The notes beneath the pieces were generated by a model. It was not told where the DNA came from. It worked only from the letters and a program-made list of their open reading frames with translations, and did no database searches. A program made the position numbers and the translations under genes. Shown piece by piece: positions 34,078 through 44,334 of a stretch of 64,000 nt of DNA. Source of the stretch: Chlorobiaceae bacterium (lineage in GTDB: Bacteria; Bacteroidota; Chlorobiia; Chlorobiales; Chlorobiaceae); assembly GCA_012972825.1 (NCBI GenBank), contig JABDHL010000005.1:62001-126000 (forward strand). The letters run 5' to 3'. Every line of letters starts with the position of its first letter. Within the stretch, counting starts at the first letter, position 1.

Positions 34078-36273
34078 TTAAGCAATCAGCTTCAACAGAT
34101 AATCAACAACCTGAGTCAGCATAACCTGACCAGATACAGATGCATCACTGACAGTTGGAGCAAGCGGCGCATCAGTCTGGTAAAACCCATTGGCCAGGAA
34201 AAGAAATACCAGCATAAAGGTTCCGCCAAAATAAAGGAACGTACCTGCCATCTTGGAATCTGATATGGTCAATACCGGGAACCTGAACTCAACATCTCTG
34301 TTAAGGAACTTCTTGCCAAACCAACGGATGGTTCTGGTCTGAATGTCTGCACCTTCAAGGCGTGAACCACGATCTTCAAACCATACAGCAAAGCTGATAA
34401 ACCATATCAAATGTCCAAGCATAAGAATGGTCGAAAGGTGTGAACTTGAGAAAATCGTCACGGTTTCCGTCCAGAAATAGTAGAAGATACCGGCTGAATA
34501 ATGATGGTGAAGTCCTGCAACGGAATCCCATGCCTTTGCATCAGCAGCTGGAACACCATACATCATGGAAGCGATCCATGCACCGTCAATATACCAGCAG
34601 ACTGCAGAAAGACCCTTGACTCCCCAAAGCATTGCAAACCACAGCTGATCCTGAATCGATACGCCGCAAGTTCCGCCGTATACCGGGCCAAGACACGGGA
34701 AAGAGTAGGAATTTTTCTTGAGACCAAGATCATCCCAAAGTGGTGAGGTATGTGCAAAGAATGCAATACGAACAAGTGCGATCAGCGAGAAGAGCGAACC
34801 GGCTGTAATAACATGAGCCATTACCCAGTCATTGATGCTTGGATCAGTAAACATCCACTGGAAAATCGGAAGAGGTTTCAGCCAGTAGAAAGACATCATG
34901 ATATTCGTACCAAAAATATTCAGCTCGCAGATTGTATTCCAGACGATTACTGCATAAACCGAAAGCATAGTGGCAAAACAGAGAGCCATTACTGTACCAA
35001 GGATTTTAACCTGAACTTCCTGATCACGTCCTTTAGTAATCCAGATAGACTTGATCTGGTTGTAGATGCCGTTAAGCTGAATTTTAAGGAGATACTGACC
35101 ACCATGGTAGACACCGGCGAAAACATAGAGAACGCCGCAGATGATATGGTTGAAGGTAATAAGATTAATAACAACTCTTGCCATACCGAAAGAGTGGCCA
35201 TTTTTTGGAAGAATGGCATAAGGAGCAAAATCAGCAAATTCCTTTGAACCAGATATAATCTTACCGCCTTCCTCAACGAAATTATAGCTCACCCTGTTGA
35301 ACGGCTCACCATACAGATAAAAGACAAGGTTGTCGAGTTCCTTGTAGTAAGCGGCAAATGAAGGCTGCTGGAAAGCAACGAAGGCAATAACACCGAGTGC
35401 GATGTTGATATAGCCGATTGCTGTCAGGTGAACTGAAAAGGCAGCTTTCATATCATCATTCAAGTGGATGGCCGCATTCGGAGGATTGTTCCACCAGTAG
35501 ATACCAAGAGCAAAAAAGATGATAAAAAACACAAAAGACATAAAGGTCTCTGAATTGATGGTCTGGAAATCGGGAATAGGTTCAAACCCGAGCACCAACC
35601 ACATCAGCAAGCCCCAGCCAAGGAAAAGGAGCGACATATAAATAGTGTGTGGTCCAAGCGCATCCTTGTAGGTTTTCGCACTCGTTCCGCTGAATACTAT
35701 ATCACCAAACTTGCCAAGGAACCTGAAATCACGGAAATTACCGGCACGTCCGGTAAAAGGATTCGTGAGATTGTGCGTCCAGTGACGCCATCCACCGAAA
35801 AGAAGGATGGAACCAGAAAGAAAGTGAAATAACGCCCAGCCTATAAGTTTTGAGGCTGCAAATTCAAGATCCTCTGTTTTCGTACTGTAGGTATCAATAC
35901 CAAGAGAAACCATTCTTGGTTTGATAGTCAGATAGAACCAGTTGTCATGGAAACCTGGTGCACCCCAAGGAAAAACCTGAATCCCTGAGATGTAGTAGAT
36001 TGCCATAAGGAAACCCAACACTCCAAGCAGCGCGAGATGACCTCCGACGACTTGTTCGTCATCAACCTTCTCGGTATCAAAAATCTGATACCACTTTGTT
36101 GAGCGCGTTTCTGTTCGCTGGAACAGAAATCTCCTCATTTTTGACGCATCCTGCTCCTTGATAACCGATGGCGCACCTGGAGCACCATTCACCTTCGGAG
36201 AAGGAGCGTTCCCCTTGGGAGGTGGGACAGTGCCCTTTGGCTTGACTCCTGCCGGATTCACTTGTTCAGCCAT
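34078..36273 (-). CDS. pscA: Photosystem P840 reaction-centre large subunit PscA
   Basis: PscA forms the homodimeric type I reaction-centre core that binds the P840 special pair, chlorophyll a-type primary acceptor and the inter-subunit F_X cluster. The F_X loop is FPCLGPVYGGTCGVS, with C527 and C536. Many hydrophobic spans fit the known 11-helix topology. The first ~35 residues are Pro/Lys/Gly-rich and probably cytoplasmic, similar in composition to the PscB tail. AGGAGA precedes the ATG. It is the first gene of pscA-pscB; the 395-base upstream gap must hold the promoter. Confidence 0.98.
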   Translation of the reverse strand: MAEQVNPAGVKPKGTVPPPKGNAPSPKVNGAPGAPSVIKEQDASKMRRFLFQRTETRSTKWYQIFDTEKVDDEQVVGGHLALLGVLGFLMAIYYISGIQVFPWGAPGFHDNWFYLTIKPRMVSLGIDTYSTKTEDLEFAASKLIGWALFHFLSGSILLFGGWRHWTHNLTNPFTGRAGNFRDFRFLGKFGDIVFSGTSAKTYKDALGPHTIYMSLLFLGWGLLMWLVLGFEPIPDFQTINSETFMSFVFFIIFFALGIYWWNNPPNAAIHLNDDMKAAFSVHLTAIGYINIALGVIAFVAFQQPSFAAYYKELDNLVFYLYGEPFNRVSYNFVEEGGKIISGSKEFADFAPYAILPKNGHSFGMARVVINLITFNHIICGVLYVFAGVYHGGQYLLKIQLNGIYNQIKSIWITKGRDQEVQVKILGTVMALCFATMLSVYAVIVWNTICELNIFGTNIMMSFYWLKPLPIFQWMFTDPSINDWVMAHVITAGSLFSLIALVRIAFFAHTSPLWDDLGLKKNSYSFPCLGPVYGGTCGVSIQDQLWFAMLWGVKGLSAVCWYIDGAWIASMMYGVPAADAKAWDSVAGLHHHYSAGIFYYFWTETVTIFSSSHLSTILMLGHLIWFISFAVWFEDRGSRLEGADIQTRTIRWFGKKFLNRDVEFRFPVLTISDSKMAGTFLYFGGTFMLVFLFLANGFYQTDAPLAPTVSDASVSGQVMLTQVVDYLLKLIA

Positions 36274-36668
36274 TGTATTCTCTCCTTTGTTTGGACCTAT
36301 TTCATGTTAAAGAAACCAAAAAGAAAACCGTTGCGTTATAACTTACAATACAGCCGAGCGGCAGTATGTGGGAGAAAAGCAGCCAAAAAACAGCATCCTT
36401 TTATCTATCCTGTAACGCAATGCATATGATTACTTTCAAAATCTATAGAAAAAACCTTAAAAGTCAACTTAAGAAGAAAGGCAATTACCCAAACAAATCA
36501 ACTGGTATACCCTTGACTAAAATAAGAAAATTTATTTAATAATAAATAGTTTTACAGGCGCTTTCATGCGCTATTGTTTTATTATACAGCATGAAAGCAC
36601 TTGCTTCAAGCATTTTCGAACACGGTACTGCAAAGTAAAATTTCTAAATCCGGCATATTTGTAACCCT
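36274..36668. promoter_or_regulatory. 395-bp divergent intergenic region, pscA / dapF
   Basis: No gene is seen. The region must hold the pscA promoter (minus) and the dapF promoter (plus). It is A/T-rich around 36520-36560. Its one clear structure is an inverted repeat, GCTTTCATGC at 36560-36569 and GCATGAAAGC at 36589-36598, spaced 19 bases and nearer to dapF. I could not assign convincing -35/-10 boxes. Confidence 0.5.
36560..36598. repeat. 10-bp inverted repeat upstream of dapF and pscA
   Basis: Two perfect 10-base arms, GCTTTCATGC and GCATGAAAGC, separated by 19 A/T-rich bases. It could be a dimeric regulator operator or an mRNA hairpin. No regulator is assigned. Confidence 0.5.
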
Positions 36669-37469
36669 ATGGAGATCACGTTCAGCAAATTGTCCGGTGC
36701 GGGCAATGACTTTATTGTTATCGACAACAGAGACCTGTCCATAAAATTTTCTCCGGAGCAGATCAATATGTTATGCACCCGAAGAACAGGGATAGGTGCT
36801 GATGGTCTTATTCTCATAGAACCATCCTCTGCACATGCTTTCAGTATGAAATACTTCAACGCCGATGGCTATCCTGGATCAATGTGCGGAAACGGAGGAA
36901 GGTGTGCTGCATATTTTGCGTTCACCTTAGGAATTCCCGCCTCGTCCTTCAACGGCTATGTCTTTGAAGCAAACAGCAACCGATATGATGCATGGATTAC
37001 AGCGGCAGAGACCGTCAGACTAAGGATGCTTGTCCCAAAAGAGTTCCGGAACAATATGGTAATTGAGGGGCTGGTCTGCCACACTGTCAATACCGGCTCG
37101 CCGCATGTAATTATTTTTACCCCAGACCTGCACAACGCAAGTGTTACCGGAACCGGACGAGCCATAAGGCACCGAACCGATATTTTTCCTGAAGGCACCA
37201 ACGTCAACTTTATTGAGATCACTGCTCCTAACTCTCTTTCTATCCGTACGTTTGAACGCGGGGTGGAAGATGAAACCCTTGCCTGCGGCACGGGATCGGT
37301 TGCGGCAGCCTTGATAAGCCATCGGCTTGACAAAACTTCAGGTACAACGGTACACGTCACTGTGAAGAGCGGAGATATCCTTGATGTTCAGTTCAATGAG
37401 GCAATGGATGAGGTATTCCTCACCGGACCTGCAAAAATCGTCTACAAGGGCAGTTTTACCATTGATTAA
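36669..37469 (+). CDS. dapF: Diaminopimelate epimerase
   Basis: DapF converts LL- to meso-diaminopimelate for lysine and peptidoglycan synthesis. The two catalytic cysteines are in [10 protein letters not shown] and [11 protein letters not shown]. The protein is 266 residues, standard length, starting [19 protein letters not shown]. It is followed after 31 bases by a glutamate-type dehydrogenase in the same direction. Confidence 0.96.
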   Translation: MEITFSKLSGAGNDFIVIDNRDLSIKFSPEQINMLCTRRTGIGADGLILIEPSSAHAFSMKYFNADGYPGSMCGNGGRCAAYFAFTLGIPASSFNGYVFEANSNRYDAWITAAETVRLRMLVPKEFRNNMVIEGLVCHTVNTGSPHVIIFTPDLHNASVTGTGRAIRHRTDIFPEGTNVNFIEITAPNSLSIRTFERGVEDETLACGTGSVAAALISHRLDKTSGTTVHVTVKSGDILDVQFNEAMDEVFLTGPAKIVYKGSFTID

Positions 37470-37500
37470 AAAAACCTTCGCACCCTCGGCAACTATTTTT

Positions 37501-38763
37501 ATGATACAGATACCCCAATCCGCACAAACATCTTATAACACCTCTCAGAAGCAGCTTGAAGAAGCGGCTGCCATCATTGAGCTCGACCCTGCTGCTTATG
37601 AACTTCTCCGCCGCCCTTTACGGGAACTCCATGTCACTATGACTGTTAAAATGGATAACGGCCGAACTAAAATTTTTCAAGGGTTCCGTGTACAGCATAA
37701 TGATGCAAGAGGGCCGAACAAGGGAGGAATCCGCTTTCACCCTGATGAAACTATTGATACTATAAGAGCATTGGCTTCGTGGATGACTTGGAAAACCTCG
37801 GTCATGGATCTTCCCCTCGGTGGAGGAAAGGGTGGAGTTATCTGCAATCCGAAAACCATGTCAACCAGTGAACTTGAACGTTTATCTCGTGCCTACATTC
37901 GCCAGCTCGGAAGCTTTCTCGGACCTGAAAAGGACATTCCAGCCCCGGATGTTTACACAACGTCACAAATTATGGGCTGGATGGCTGATGAATACTCCAT
38001 CATGCAGGGCAAGAACACGTTCGGGGTCATCACCGGAAAACCTCTCGCACTATGCGGCTCTGCGGGAAGAGGTGATGCCACGGCAAGAGGTGGCATTTAT
38101 TGCGTACGGAATGCCTCGGAAACGCTGGGTTTGAACCTTGCTGGAGAAAGAGCTGCAATCCAGGGTTACGGCAATGCTGGTTCTAACGCCCATAAGCTTG
38201 CCATTCAACTTCTCGGAATGAAAGTGATTGCAGTTTCAGATTCATCAGGAAGCATTTATAACCCGGATGGATTTCTCTATGACGCGCTCATGGCACATAA
38301 AAAAAAGACTGGTTCGGTAACCTTTTTTCCAGGGGCTGCTGCTATTTCAGACAAAGAACTTCTTGAACTTGATGTGGCAGTTCTTTTTCCTGCAGCCCTT
38401 GATTCGGTTATAACAAAGACAAATGCTCCTGATATCAGGGCGAAAATCATCGCAGAACTTGCAAACGGACCAATCACCCCGGAAGCCGACGCCATTCTTT
38501 ATAATAAAGGTATTTATATCATTCCCGACCTCCTCTGCAATGCAGGAGGCGTAACCGTTTCATATTTTGAAATGGTACAGAACGCTTACGGATACTATTG
38601 GGATGAGGAACAGGTTCATCAACGCCTCGAAAACAAAATGAAAACTGCATTTCTGGCTGTGCAGCAAACGAGCCAGACCTATAAGGTCCATAACCGTCTG
38701 GCTGCGTACATTGTTGCTGTCAAACGAGTTGCAGATGCTATGAAACTGAGAGGATGGTATTAA
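37501..38763 (+). CDS. Glu/Leu/Phe/Val dehydrogenase (glutamate dehydrogenase type)
   Basis: The enzyme reversibly aminates 2-oxoglutarate or a branched/aromatic oxo-acid. The substrate domain carries [12 protein letters not shown] and the catalytic-Lys motif PLGGGKGGV. The Rossmann half shows [14 protein letters not shown]. The start at [12 protein letters not shown] (37501) gives 420 residues, the length of hexameric GDH; the frame is open back into dapF but that part is only a shadow. Glutamate is the most likely substrate given GDH-like length and order, but leucine dehydrogenase activity is not excluded by sequence alone. The stop is only two bases from a convergent membrane-protein gene. 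Confidence 0.92.
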   Translation: MIQIPQSAQTSYNTSQKQLEEAAAIIELDPAAYELLRRPLRELHVTMTVKMDNGRTKIFQGFRVQHNDARGPNKGGIRFHPDETIDTIRALASWMTWKTSVMDLPLGGGKGGVICNPKTMSTSELERLSRAYIRQLGSFLGPEKDIPAPDVYTTSQIMGWMADEYSIMQGKNTFGVITGKPLALCGSAGRGDATARGGIYCVRNASETLGLNLAGERAAIQGYGNAGSNAHKLAIQLLGMKVIAVSDSSGSIYNPDGFLYDALMAHKKKTGSVTFFPGAAAISDKELLELDVAVLFPAALDSVITKTNAPDIRAKIIAELANGPITPEADAILYNKGIYIIPDLLCNAGGVTVSYFEMVQNAYGYYWDEEQVHQRLENKMKTAFLAVQQTSQTYKVHNRLAAYIVAVKRVADAMKLRGWY

Positions 38764-38765
38764 AT

Positions 38766-39176
38766 TCACTTTCCGCCGATATTCTCGTTCAAACCCCGCG
38801 CTTTGGCTGCAAAGGCTGGAGAAAAAAGCATAAACAATATGCCGAACACCATCAATCCGCCTTGAACAATGTTGTAGTCAGAAAGGATGCGATCCAGCGA
38901 ATATCCGAAAAAGAAGCCGAGAGTGAACTCGAAGATAAGGGTAAGCACCACCCACAGTGCGCCTACCTGAAGCTGCTGCCGGTGTGAGCCTGGACCAAAC
39001 CACCGAATGCAGAGCCATGCAATGGTAAAAATAATGACGGAGCCGATCACCACCCCAATCTGGTGAGAGAGCAGCTCACCTGTCCGGGGAACCAGAAAGA
39101 GGCGCCGCAAGGTTCCATGAACGGATTCGGCAACGGCAATCATCAGCCAGACATAAAGTGCCCTTTTCCAGTTCAT
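38766..39176 (-). CDS. Small integral membrane protein of unknown function
   Basis: A 136-residue hydrophobic protein with about four membrane spans (near residues 5-23, 40-60, 71-93 and 103-123). Conserved-looking loop charges include HGTLRRLFLVPRTGELLSHQ and FGPGSHRQQLQ. I do not recognise the family and assign no function. It is convergent with the dehydrogenase gene (two bases apart), leaving no room for a terminator between them. Confidence 0.75.
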   Translation of the reverse strand: MNWKRALYVWLMIAVAESVHGTLRRLFLVPRTGELLSHQIGVVIGSVIIFTIAWLCIRWFGPGSHRQQLQVGALWVVLTLIFEFTLGFFFGYSLDRILSDYNIVQGGLMVFGILFMLFSPAFAAKARGLNENIGGK

Positions 39177-39540
39177 TTCATACCCTTCCCGTGAGTTAAT
39201 ACAAATTTGTTACAGAGCTCAGGATTATTCATAAGCTTCTCCCCAATCTCCGTATTCGGCTGTGTGCTAAAACAATCTCTTTGCAATCAGGCAACACGCC
39301 CCGGAATCTCACTTCGTCAGCACCTGACGACAATGTCATCTTTTGTCAGAACCGGATAGCCTGTCCTTTTAAGCAATGGCACCGGCAACTTTTTTATGCA
39401 TGCAAAAGAACTTTTTAAAAGCACTTTCGCTTTGTTTCAGCATAAAGACATCCAAACAAACATATCATACTCAATCGGTCTTTTTTTTGTATCATCATTT
39501 ACAACTGAGATAACTCTTAATTTAACCGGAGAAAAATTTT
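39177..39540. other. 364-bp intergenic region without a recognisable gene
   Basis: No credible CDS or RNA gene. It separates the divergent membrane-protein gene (minus) from rubredoxin (plus), so it should hold both promoters. The last 60 bases are A/T-rich and end with CCGGAG, the rubredoxin ribosome site. A 61-codon open frame at 39396 has no coding support. Confidence 0.5.
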
Positions 39541-39705
39541 ATGCAAAAATGGGTTTGTGTACCTTGCGGCTATGTCTATGATCCTGATTTTGGCGATCCA
39601 GACAGCGGAATTGAACCTGGAACTCCATTCGAGAGTCTCCCTGATGATTGGGTATGTCCTGTCTGCGGAGTTGACAAAACATTGTTTGAAGTCTACAACG
39701 AATAA
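39541..39705 (+). CDS. Rubredoxin
   Basis: A 54-residue electron carrier with one Fe in a Cys4 site: [10 protein letters not shown] near the N-terminus and [12 protein letters not shown] near the C-terminus, with the typical Asp/Gly-rich middle. GGAG lies ahead of the ATG. In anaerobes rubredoxins serve oxygen-defence oxidoreductases or pyruvate/ferredoxin enzymes; the partner is not next door. It is monocistronic with its own terminator. Confidence 0.95.
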   Translation: MQKWVCVPCGYVYDPDFGDPDSGIEPGTPFESLPDDWVCPVCGVDKTLFEVYNE

Positions 39706-39732
39706 AATAGCAGATCACACATTGCCAGATAC

Positions 39733-39764
39733 AGAAAAACGCTCCGTGTTCAGAGCGTTTTTCT
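39733..39764. terminator. Terminator after rubredoxin
   Basis: AGAAAAACGCTC, loop CGTGTTCA and GAGCGTTTTTCT form a perfect 12-bp stem with flanking A/T tracts. It can serve rubredoxin and convergent mtgA. Confidence 0.9.
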
Positions 39765-39791
39765 GCTTTTATTGACCTTTTTCAACTATGT

Positions 39792-40688
39792 TCAAGGCTT
39801 TTCTGCACCTGATGGAGTTTCGGAAACACCCGTGTCTCCTTTTCCAGGCGGAAGGACACTTTGATCTGCAGCACCTTTTTCTGATGTGCTATCAGCTGAA
39901 ACTGCCTGATCAATTAGATATTCCGGCACACCAATCACAACCGAATCCACCGGCACGACGTCAGGCTTAACGGTCATAACCTCTTTGTAGTCAGGTACAA
40001 ATATCCCCCTCTTTCGCATGATAGCAAAGATTATTCTCGAACGATTGCGAACATAGGAAGAAGAACCGACAGGGGAAAATTTAATCGGATTCGGCAGTAT
40101 CGATGCAAGTTTTGATGCCTGTTGTGCCGTTAAACGGGCGGGGCTGACACCATAATAATGCCTCGCAGCCTGATCAATACCAAAAATGCCATCACCCCAT
40201 TCTACAAGATTCACATAAAGCTCAAGAATCCGGCGTTTTGAAAGTTTTTTTTCAATTCTCCATGTAAGAATGGCCTCCTTGATTTTGCGAACCGGGTTTT
40301 TTGAAGAGGAGAGATAAAGATTTTTTGCAAGCTGCTGGCTGATGGTACTGCCACCCATTTTAAATTTTTTTGCCGCAATATCTTTTTCGATCGACCTCTC
40401 AATCGCCTGGTAATCAAATCCCCCATGCTTCCAGAACTTGTCGTCTTCAGCAATCAGAACCGCCTTGATAAGGTTCGGAGAAACATTGTGCAGCGATACC
40501 CACTGCTGATGTATTTTTTTTTTGTCGAGCCCTTCCTCCTTCCATTCAGCCTCACGGGACTCCATAAAAGCTGTTTTTACCGGATTTTCTTCAACAAGCT
40601 TTCCTATATCGGGATAAACAAAGTATCGTGCAATATCAGCAAAGAAAAGCAACAAGAGAATGCTGATTATAATTCTGGCAACCTTCAT
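39792..40688 (-). CDS. mtgA: Monofunctional biosynthetic peptidoglycan transglycosylase
   Basis: A GT51 enzyme that polymerises lipid II into glycan strands at the outer face of the inner membrane. One N-terminal span (about residues 5-22) is followed by the GT51 domain: catalytic Glu in LIAEDDKFWKHGGFD, GGSTISQQLAKNLYL, KEAILTWRIEKKLSKRRILE. No transpeptidase domain follows; instead there is a ~50-residue Ser/Gly/Pro-rich C-terminal extension. Length 298, slightly long for MtgA because of that tail. Confidence 0.93.
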   Translation of the reverse strand: MKVARIIISILLLLFFADIARYFVYPDIGKLVEENPVKTAFMESREAEWKEEGLDKKKIHQQWVSLHNVSPNLIKAVLIAEDDKFWKHGGFDYQAIERSIEKDIAAKKFKMGGSTISQQLAKNLYLSSSKNPVRKIKEAILTWRIEKKLSKRRILELYVNLVEWGDGIFGIDQAARHYYGVSPARLTAQQASKLASILPNPIKFSPVGSSSYVRNRSRIIFAIMRKRGIFVPDYKEVMTVKPDVVPVDSVVIGVPEYLIDQAVSADSTSEKGAADQSVLPPGKGDTGVSETPSGAEKP

Positions 40689-40861
40689 CTTTTTAACGAT
40701 TAACGTCTACCATGAAAAAAAACGTATGGCTGCAAAATACCAAATATGAATGACATGCAACGACCTGTACATCGAAATAGTAATGAGGATCTGAAGAGCG
40801 TCAATAGATAAGTTTTGTACAGGAAAGCAGAGTATGTGTTATAATTGTATCCAGAAAATCA

Positions 40862-40887
40862 TCCACCCCTGCGGTTGGAGGGGAGGA
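40862..40887 (-). terminator. Possible terminator downstream of tRNA-Arg
   Basis: TCCACCCCT and AGGGGAGGA pair with one mismatch around an eight-base loop. It lies just after the tRNA-Arg 3' end on the transcribed strand but has only a weak T-tract. Confidence 0.4.
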
Positions 40888-40891
40888 AAAG

Positions 40892-40964
40892 TGCCCTCGG
40901 GCAGACTCGAACCGCCGACCTACAGTTTAGGAAACTGTTGCTCTATCCACTGAGCTACAAGGGC
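40892..40964 (-). tRNA. tRNA-Arg (CCT)
   Basis: Cloverleaf with acceptor GCCCTTG/CGAGGGC (one G-U pair), anticodon stem ACAGT/ACTGT and loop TTCCTAA (CCT), reading AGG. Discriminator A; no encoded CCA. It lies 45 bases downstream of mutL on the same strand. Confidence 0.95.
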
Positions 40965-41009
40965 ATGGGCTCAAATTTACTATTTTTGGACAAACTTGCA
41001 ACCACCTTG

Positions 41010-42890
41010 TTATTTTCTCCCGAACATCCGGTCAAGCTGGTCAAGTGAAAGCTTGATAATAACGGGTCTGCCATGAGGACATGAATATGGTTCACGAGTA
41101 GCAAAAAGGTTGTCAATAAGTGTCCGCATCTCTTCAAGAGTAAGCTTTTGACCAGCCATTATGGCATTGCGGCACGAGTATGATTTTGCAAGGTTGTCAC
41201 GCTTTTCGAGCTTAAGCCTTGATGCGTTATCCTGATATTCAGCAATCATATCCTGCAGGATGGTGACTTCACTTCCCGGTTTAACATCCTGTGGAACACC
41301 CTCTATCATAACCGTTTGTTTGCCGAACTTTCTCAAATTGAAACCAAGCCTGTCAAGATCTTCCCGGATTTCCTCAAAAACCTCGTACTCCCACAGACGA
41401 AACTCTACCTTTTGAGGAAAAAGCAACTGCTGGGAGTTTGGAACATTCTGGTGCATCACATCAACAGCTCGTTCGTACAAGACCCGTTCATGCGCCACAT
41501 GCTGATCAATGATCATCAACCCGGTTCTGATCTGGCATACAAGATATTTGTTATGCAACTGCCATATTTTCGGTTCGGCCCCTTTCGGATTTGGAACGGC
41601 TTCTTCGTCACTGAGACGAGAAAGCAGCAGGGATGAAAGCCCTTCATCACCTTCCTTCAGCTCACGCTCCGGTAAAACATTTCCAGAAACAGAGTGAGGC
41701 GAAAGCATTTCCTCATGCTTCAAGGAGAAATCCCGGGGAGCGACATGTTCATGAAATGAACCTGCTTGATAATTTGCATAAAGGTCGCTTGTTGAGATAG
41801 AACGGTTCGGTATATCCTGGAATGCAAGCTTTCTGTATGACGATTCCCGGGAAGGTTGAGAAGAGAAGTTATCGCTTTCCCTGGCTTCGATGTCAGGTGA
41901 AAAATCCTGTAACTGGATAGCCCTCTTAATAACCGGATAAAACATGTTGCGAACACTCCGCTCATCATCAAAACGGATCTCAAGCTTTGCAGGATGCACG
42001 TTGACATCGACGCGGGAAGGATCAATGCCAAGAAAAAGCAGGATGAAAGGAGTCTGACGCTCAACCAGCAAGTCCCCATAAGCCTGCTGAACAGCCTGAG
42101 ACAGCATTCTATTCTGGACAAGCCGACGATTGATAAAAAAATACTGATCCAGTTTTCGACGCTTCTGCATGACGGGTTTTCCGAGAAATCCCCTGATAGA
42201 GAGGAAGTCGTTTTCCTCAGAAATCTTAATCATGCTGCCGGCAAAATCGTCACCATAAAAAACATTGAGCCGTTCCAGGATAACCGGTGTTTTCAAATGA
42301 AAGAGCTCTTCGTCATCACTATACATTCGCCATTCAATCTCCGGATATGCCAGCGAGAACGATTTGACGATTTCAAAAATATGCTGATACTCGGTGGCGT
42401 TTGACTTCAGAAACTTCCGCCTGGCAGGCACATTGAAAAAAAGGTTTCTGACGCTGATTGTCGTCCCCTGCTCTCCCTGTACCCCTGATTCCTCGGCAAG
42501 GATTCCCCCTTCGTAACGGAGCCGCAAACCCAGCGTCTGTGTTGCCGTTCTGGTTTTCAATTCAAAATGCGAGACCGATGAGATACTTGCAAGTGCTTCA
42601 CCCCTGAAACCAAGGCTCTGAAGAGAGTCAAGATCATCAATGCCAGTAATTTTACTGGTTGCAAACCGTTCAACACACAAAAGGGCGTCTTCCCTCAACA
42701 TCCCTGCACCATTATCTACAATCCGGATCAGTCCCTTTCCAGCATCTTTTATAGCAACAGTTATTTTATCTGCACCAGCATCAATGCAATTTTCAATAAG
42801 CTCTTTAACCACTGAGGCCGGGCGTTGTACAACTTCCCCTGCAGAAATTTTGTTCGCTACTATATCAGGTAATCTTGCAATTATTGCCAT
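41010..42890 (-). CDS. mutL: DNA mismatch repair protein MutL
   Basis: MutL couples mismatch recognition by MutS to strand removal. The GHKL ATPase N-terminus starts IARLPDIVANKISAGEVVQRPASVVKELIENCIDAG, with GFRGEALASI and GTTISVRNLFFNVPARRKFL. The C-terminal dimerisation domain ends CPHGRP. The 626-residue length is typical. The endonuclease motif DQHVAHERVLYE is present in this copy, so intrinsic nicking is plausible. mutS is not in the window. Confidence 0.95.
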   Translation of the reverse strand: MAIIARLPDIVANKISAGEVVQRPASVVKELIENCIDAGADKITVAIKDAGKGLIRIVDNGAGMLREDALLCVERFATSKITGIDDLDSLQSLGFRGEALASISSVSHFELKTRTATQTLGLRLRYEGGILAEESGVQGEQGTTISVRNLFFNVPARRKFLKSNATEYQHIFEIVKSFSLAYPEIEWRMYSDDEELFHLKTPVILERLNVFYGDDFAGSMIKISEENDFLSIRGFLGKPVMQKRRKLDQYFFINRRLVQNRMLSQAVQQAYGDLLVERQTPFILLFLGIDPSRVDVNVHPAKLEIRFDDERSVRNMFYPVIKRAIQLQDFSPDIEARESDNFSSQPSRESSYRKLAFQDIPNRSISTSDLYANYQAGSFHEHVAPRDFSLKHEEMLSPHSVSGNVLPERELKEGDEGLSSLLLSRLSDEEAVPNPKGAEPKIWQLHNKYLVCQIRTGLMIIDQHVAHERVLYERAVDVMHQNVPNSQQLLFPQKVEFRLWEYEVFEEIREDLDRLGFNLRKFGKQTVMIEGVPQDVKPGSEVTILQDMIAEYQDNASRLKLEKRDNLAKSYSCRNAIMAGQKLTLEEMRTLIDNLFATREPYSCPHGRPVIIKLSLDQLDRMFGRK

Positions 42891-43063
42891 ACGCTATCAT
42901 GTGAACTATGTGCTTATCGTAAACCATGTGAAATATTGTACTCATCTGATGAGTTACCAATAATACAATCTCTTTTTTGAGAAAATGAGAATAAATTTTT
43001 GATTTGACACTCTTCATCCAGCTCATCCAAGGATTCGCTGATGCATGGAAAAAAGGGAAGCGT

Positions 43064-44323
43064 TCATTCCTGATCTCGCAGGTACTCCCACAATTCACGC
43101 AGGGCAGCTTCGCTGAAGCGGAACTTGTTGCTTTCACGATCTCCATGCATAAAAAGTGTTTTAGAAAGTACTGTCCCTGACAATTTTGTGGCAATCGCCA
43201 GACAAACCATGCCGACAGGTTTTTCAGGGGAACCTCCTGACGGCCCGGCTATACCCGTTGTTGAAACAGCAATGTCGGCTCCGCTAATTTCCAGGCATCT
43301 TTTTGCCATTGCCCGTGCTACCTCATCGCTGACAGCACCGAAAGACTCAATAAGATCTTTGTTCACCCCAAGCGTCTTCTGTTTTGCCTGATTGCTGTAC
43401 ACAACAAAACCCTGAAGGAAATACAATGATGAACCGGGCACATCAGTCAACCGGCTGGCAACAAGTCCCCCCGTACAGGATTCGGCAACCGCTACAGTCA
43501 TCCCTCTGGAAGAGAGCAATGCGCCTATCGTCTCTTCAAGAGTGACATCGCTGGTCGCAAAAATAAATTTACCGGCCCTTTTCAGAATGGCATCAACAAT
43601 GCTGCGATTATCGCTATCAACCTCTTCCTGCTTTCGGCCTATAGAACTGATCATCAGGTTTACACCTGCAGCATGCGGCAGATAGGCAAGGGTCGTTCCC
43701 TGCGGAAGATGATCTTCTATGTCAACAATCATTGCTGCAAGGGTCGATTCGCCAATTCCGAGTGTTTTTACTGGCGTATGACGAATGGCTGTAGTTGAAA
43801 GTGCCGCAAAATAGGAAAGCACAGTAAGTTCCATCATGGCCTTCATTTCTGAGGGAACACCTGGCATCAGCACCAGATAATGATGGTGAAAGCGCTCTCC
43901 ACAGCCAATAATCATCCCCGCAGCTGTTCCCCTGGTGTTTGCAATAACATGAGATCCTTCGATAACCATTGCCTGATCGCGGAGTGACTCAGATAACTCC
44001 ACTCCTCTTTGTTTCATCCTGTCGGCAAGATTAACGTATGCATCCTCGCTCAATTCAAGCCCCCTGTCGAGAAGTTCCTGCACAGCTTTTCGTGTCCGAT
44101 CATCTCTAGTCGGCCCGAGGCCACCTGTAACAAGTACAATGTCGGCCCGTTCAAGCGATTCGGTAAACACTGAAACCATCTCATGCTCAAGATCAGAACA
44201 TGAGACGATTCTTCCAACAGGCACACCAATACCAGCAAGAGCTGCGGCAATAAACGCTGCATTTGTGTTTACCCTTTGACCTTTAAGAAGTTCATCCCCA
44301 ATAGAAACAATTTCTGCTCGCAT
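43064..44323 (-). CDS. cinA: CinA family protein (competence/damage-inducible; nicotinamide-nucleotide amidase)
   Basis: A two-domain protein: N-terminal MoaB/MogA-like COG1058 domain ([31 protein letters not shown]) and a C-terminal PncC-type amidase domain ([22 protein letters not shown]). The known activity of CinA-type proteins is nicotinamide mononucleotide deamidation and pyridine nucleotide salvage; older names refer to competence. Length 419. It starts 11 bases after thrA on the same strand and probably shares its transcript. Confidence 0.92.
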   Translation of the reverse strand: MRAEIVSIGDELLKGQRVNTNAAFIAAALAGIGVPVGRIVSCSDLEHEMVSVFTESLERADIVLVTGGLGPTRDDRTRKAVQELLDRGLELSEDAYVNLADRMKQRGVELSESLRDQAMVIEGSHVIANTRGTAAGMIIGCGERFHHHYLVLMPGVPSEMKAMMELTVLSYFAALSTTAIRHTPVKTLGIGESTLAAMIVDIEDHLPQGTTLAYLPHAAGVNLMISSIGRKQEEVDSDNRSIVDAILKRAGKFIFATSDVTLEETIGALLSSRGMTVAVAESCTGGLVASRLTDVPGSSLYFLQGFVVYSNQAKQKTLGVNKDLIESFGAVSDEVARAMAKRCLEISGADIAVSTTGIAGPSGGSPEKPVGMVCLAIATKLSGTVLSKTLFMHGDRESNKFRFSEAALRELWEYLRDQE

Positions 44324-44334
44324 GGTTCGTTCTC

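Noticed and set aside
42865-43194. 109-codon minus frame spanning the cinA 3' end and the gap before mutL
   Set aside because: Overlaps cinA in another frame and has no recognisable features; the gap is more likely the mutL promoter region.
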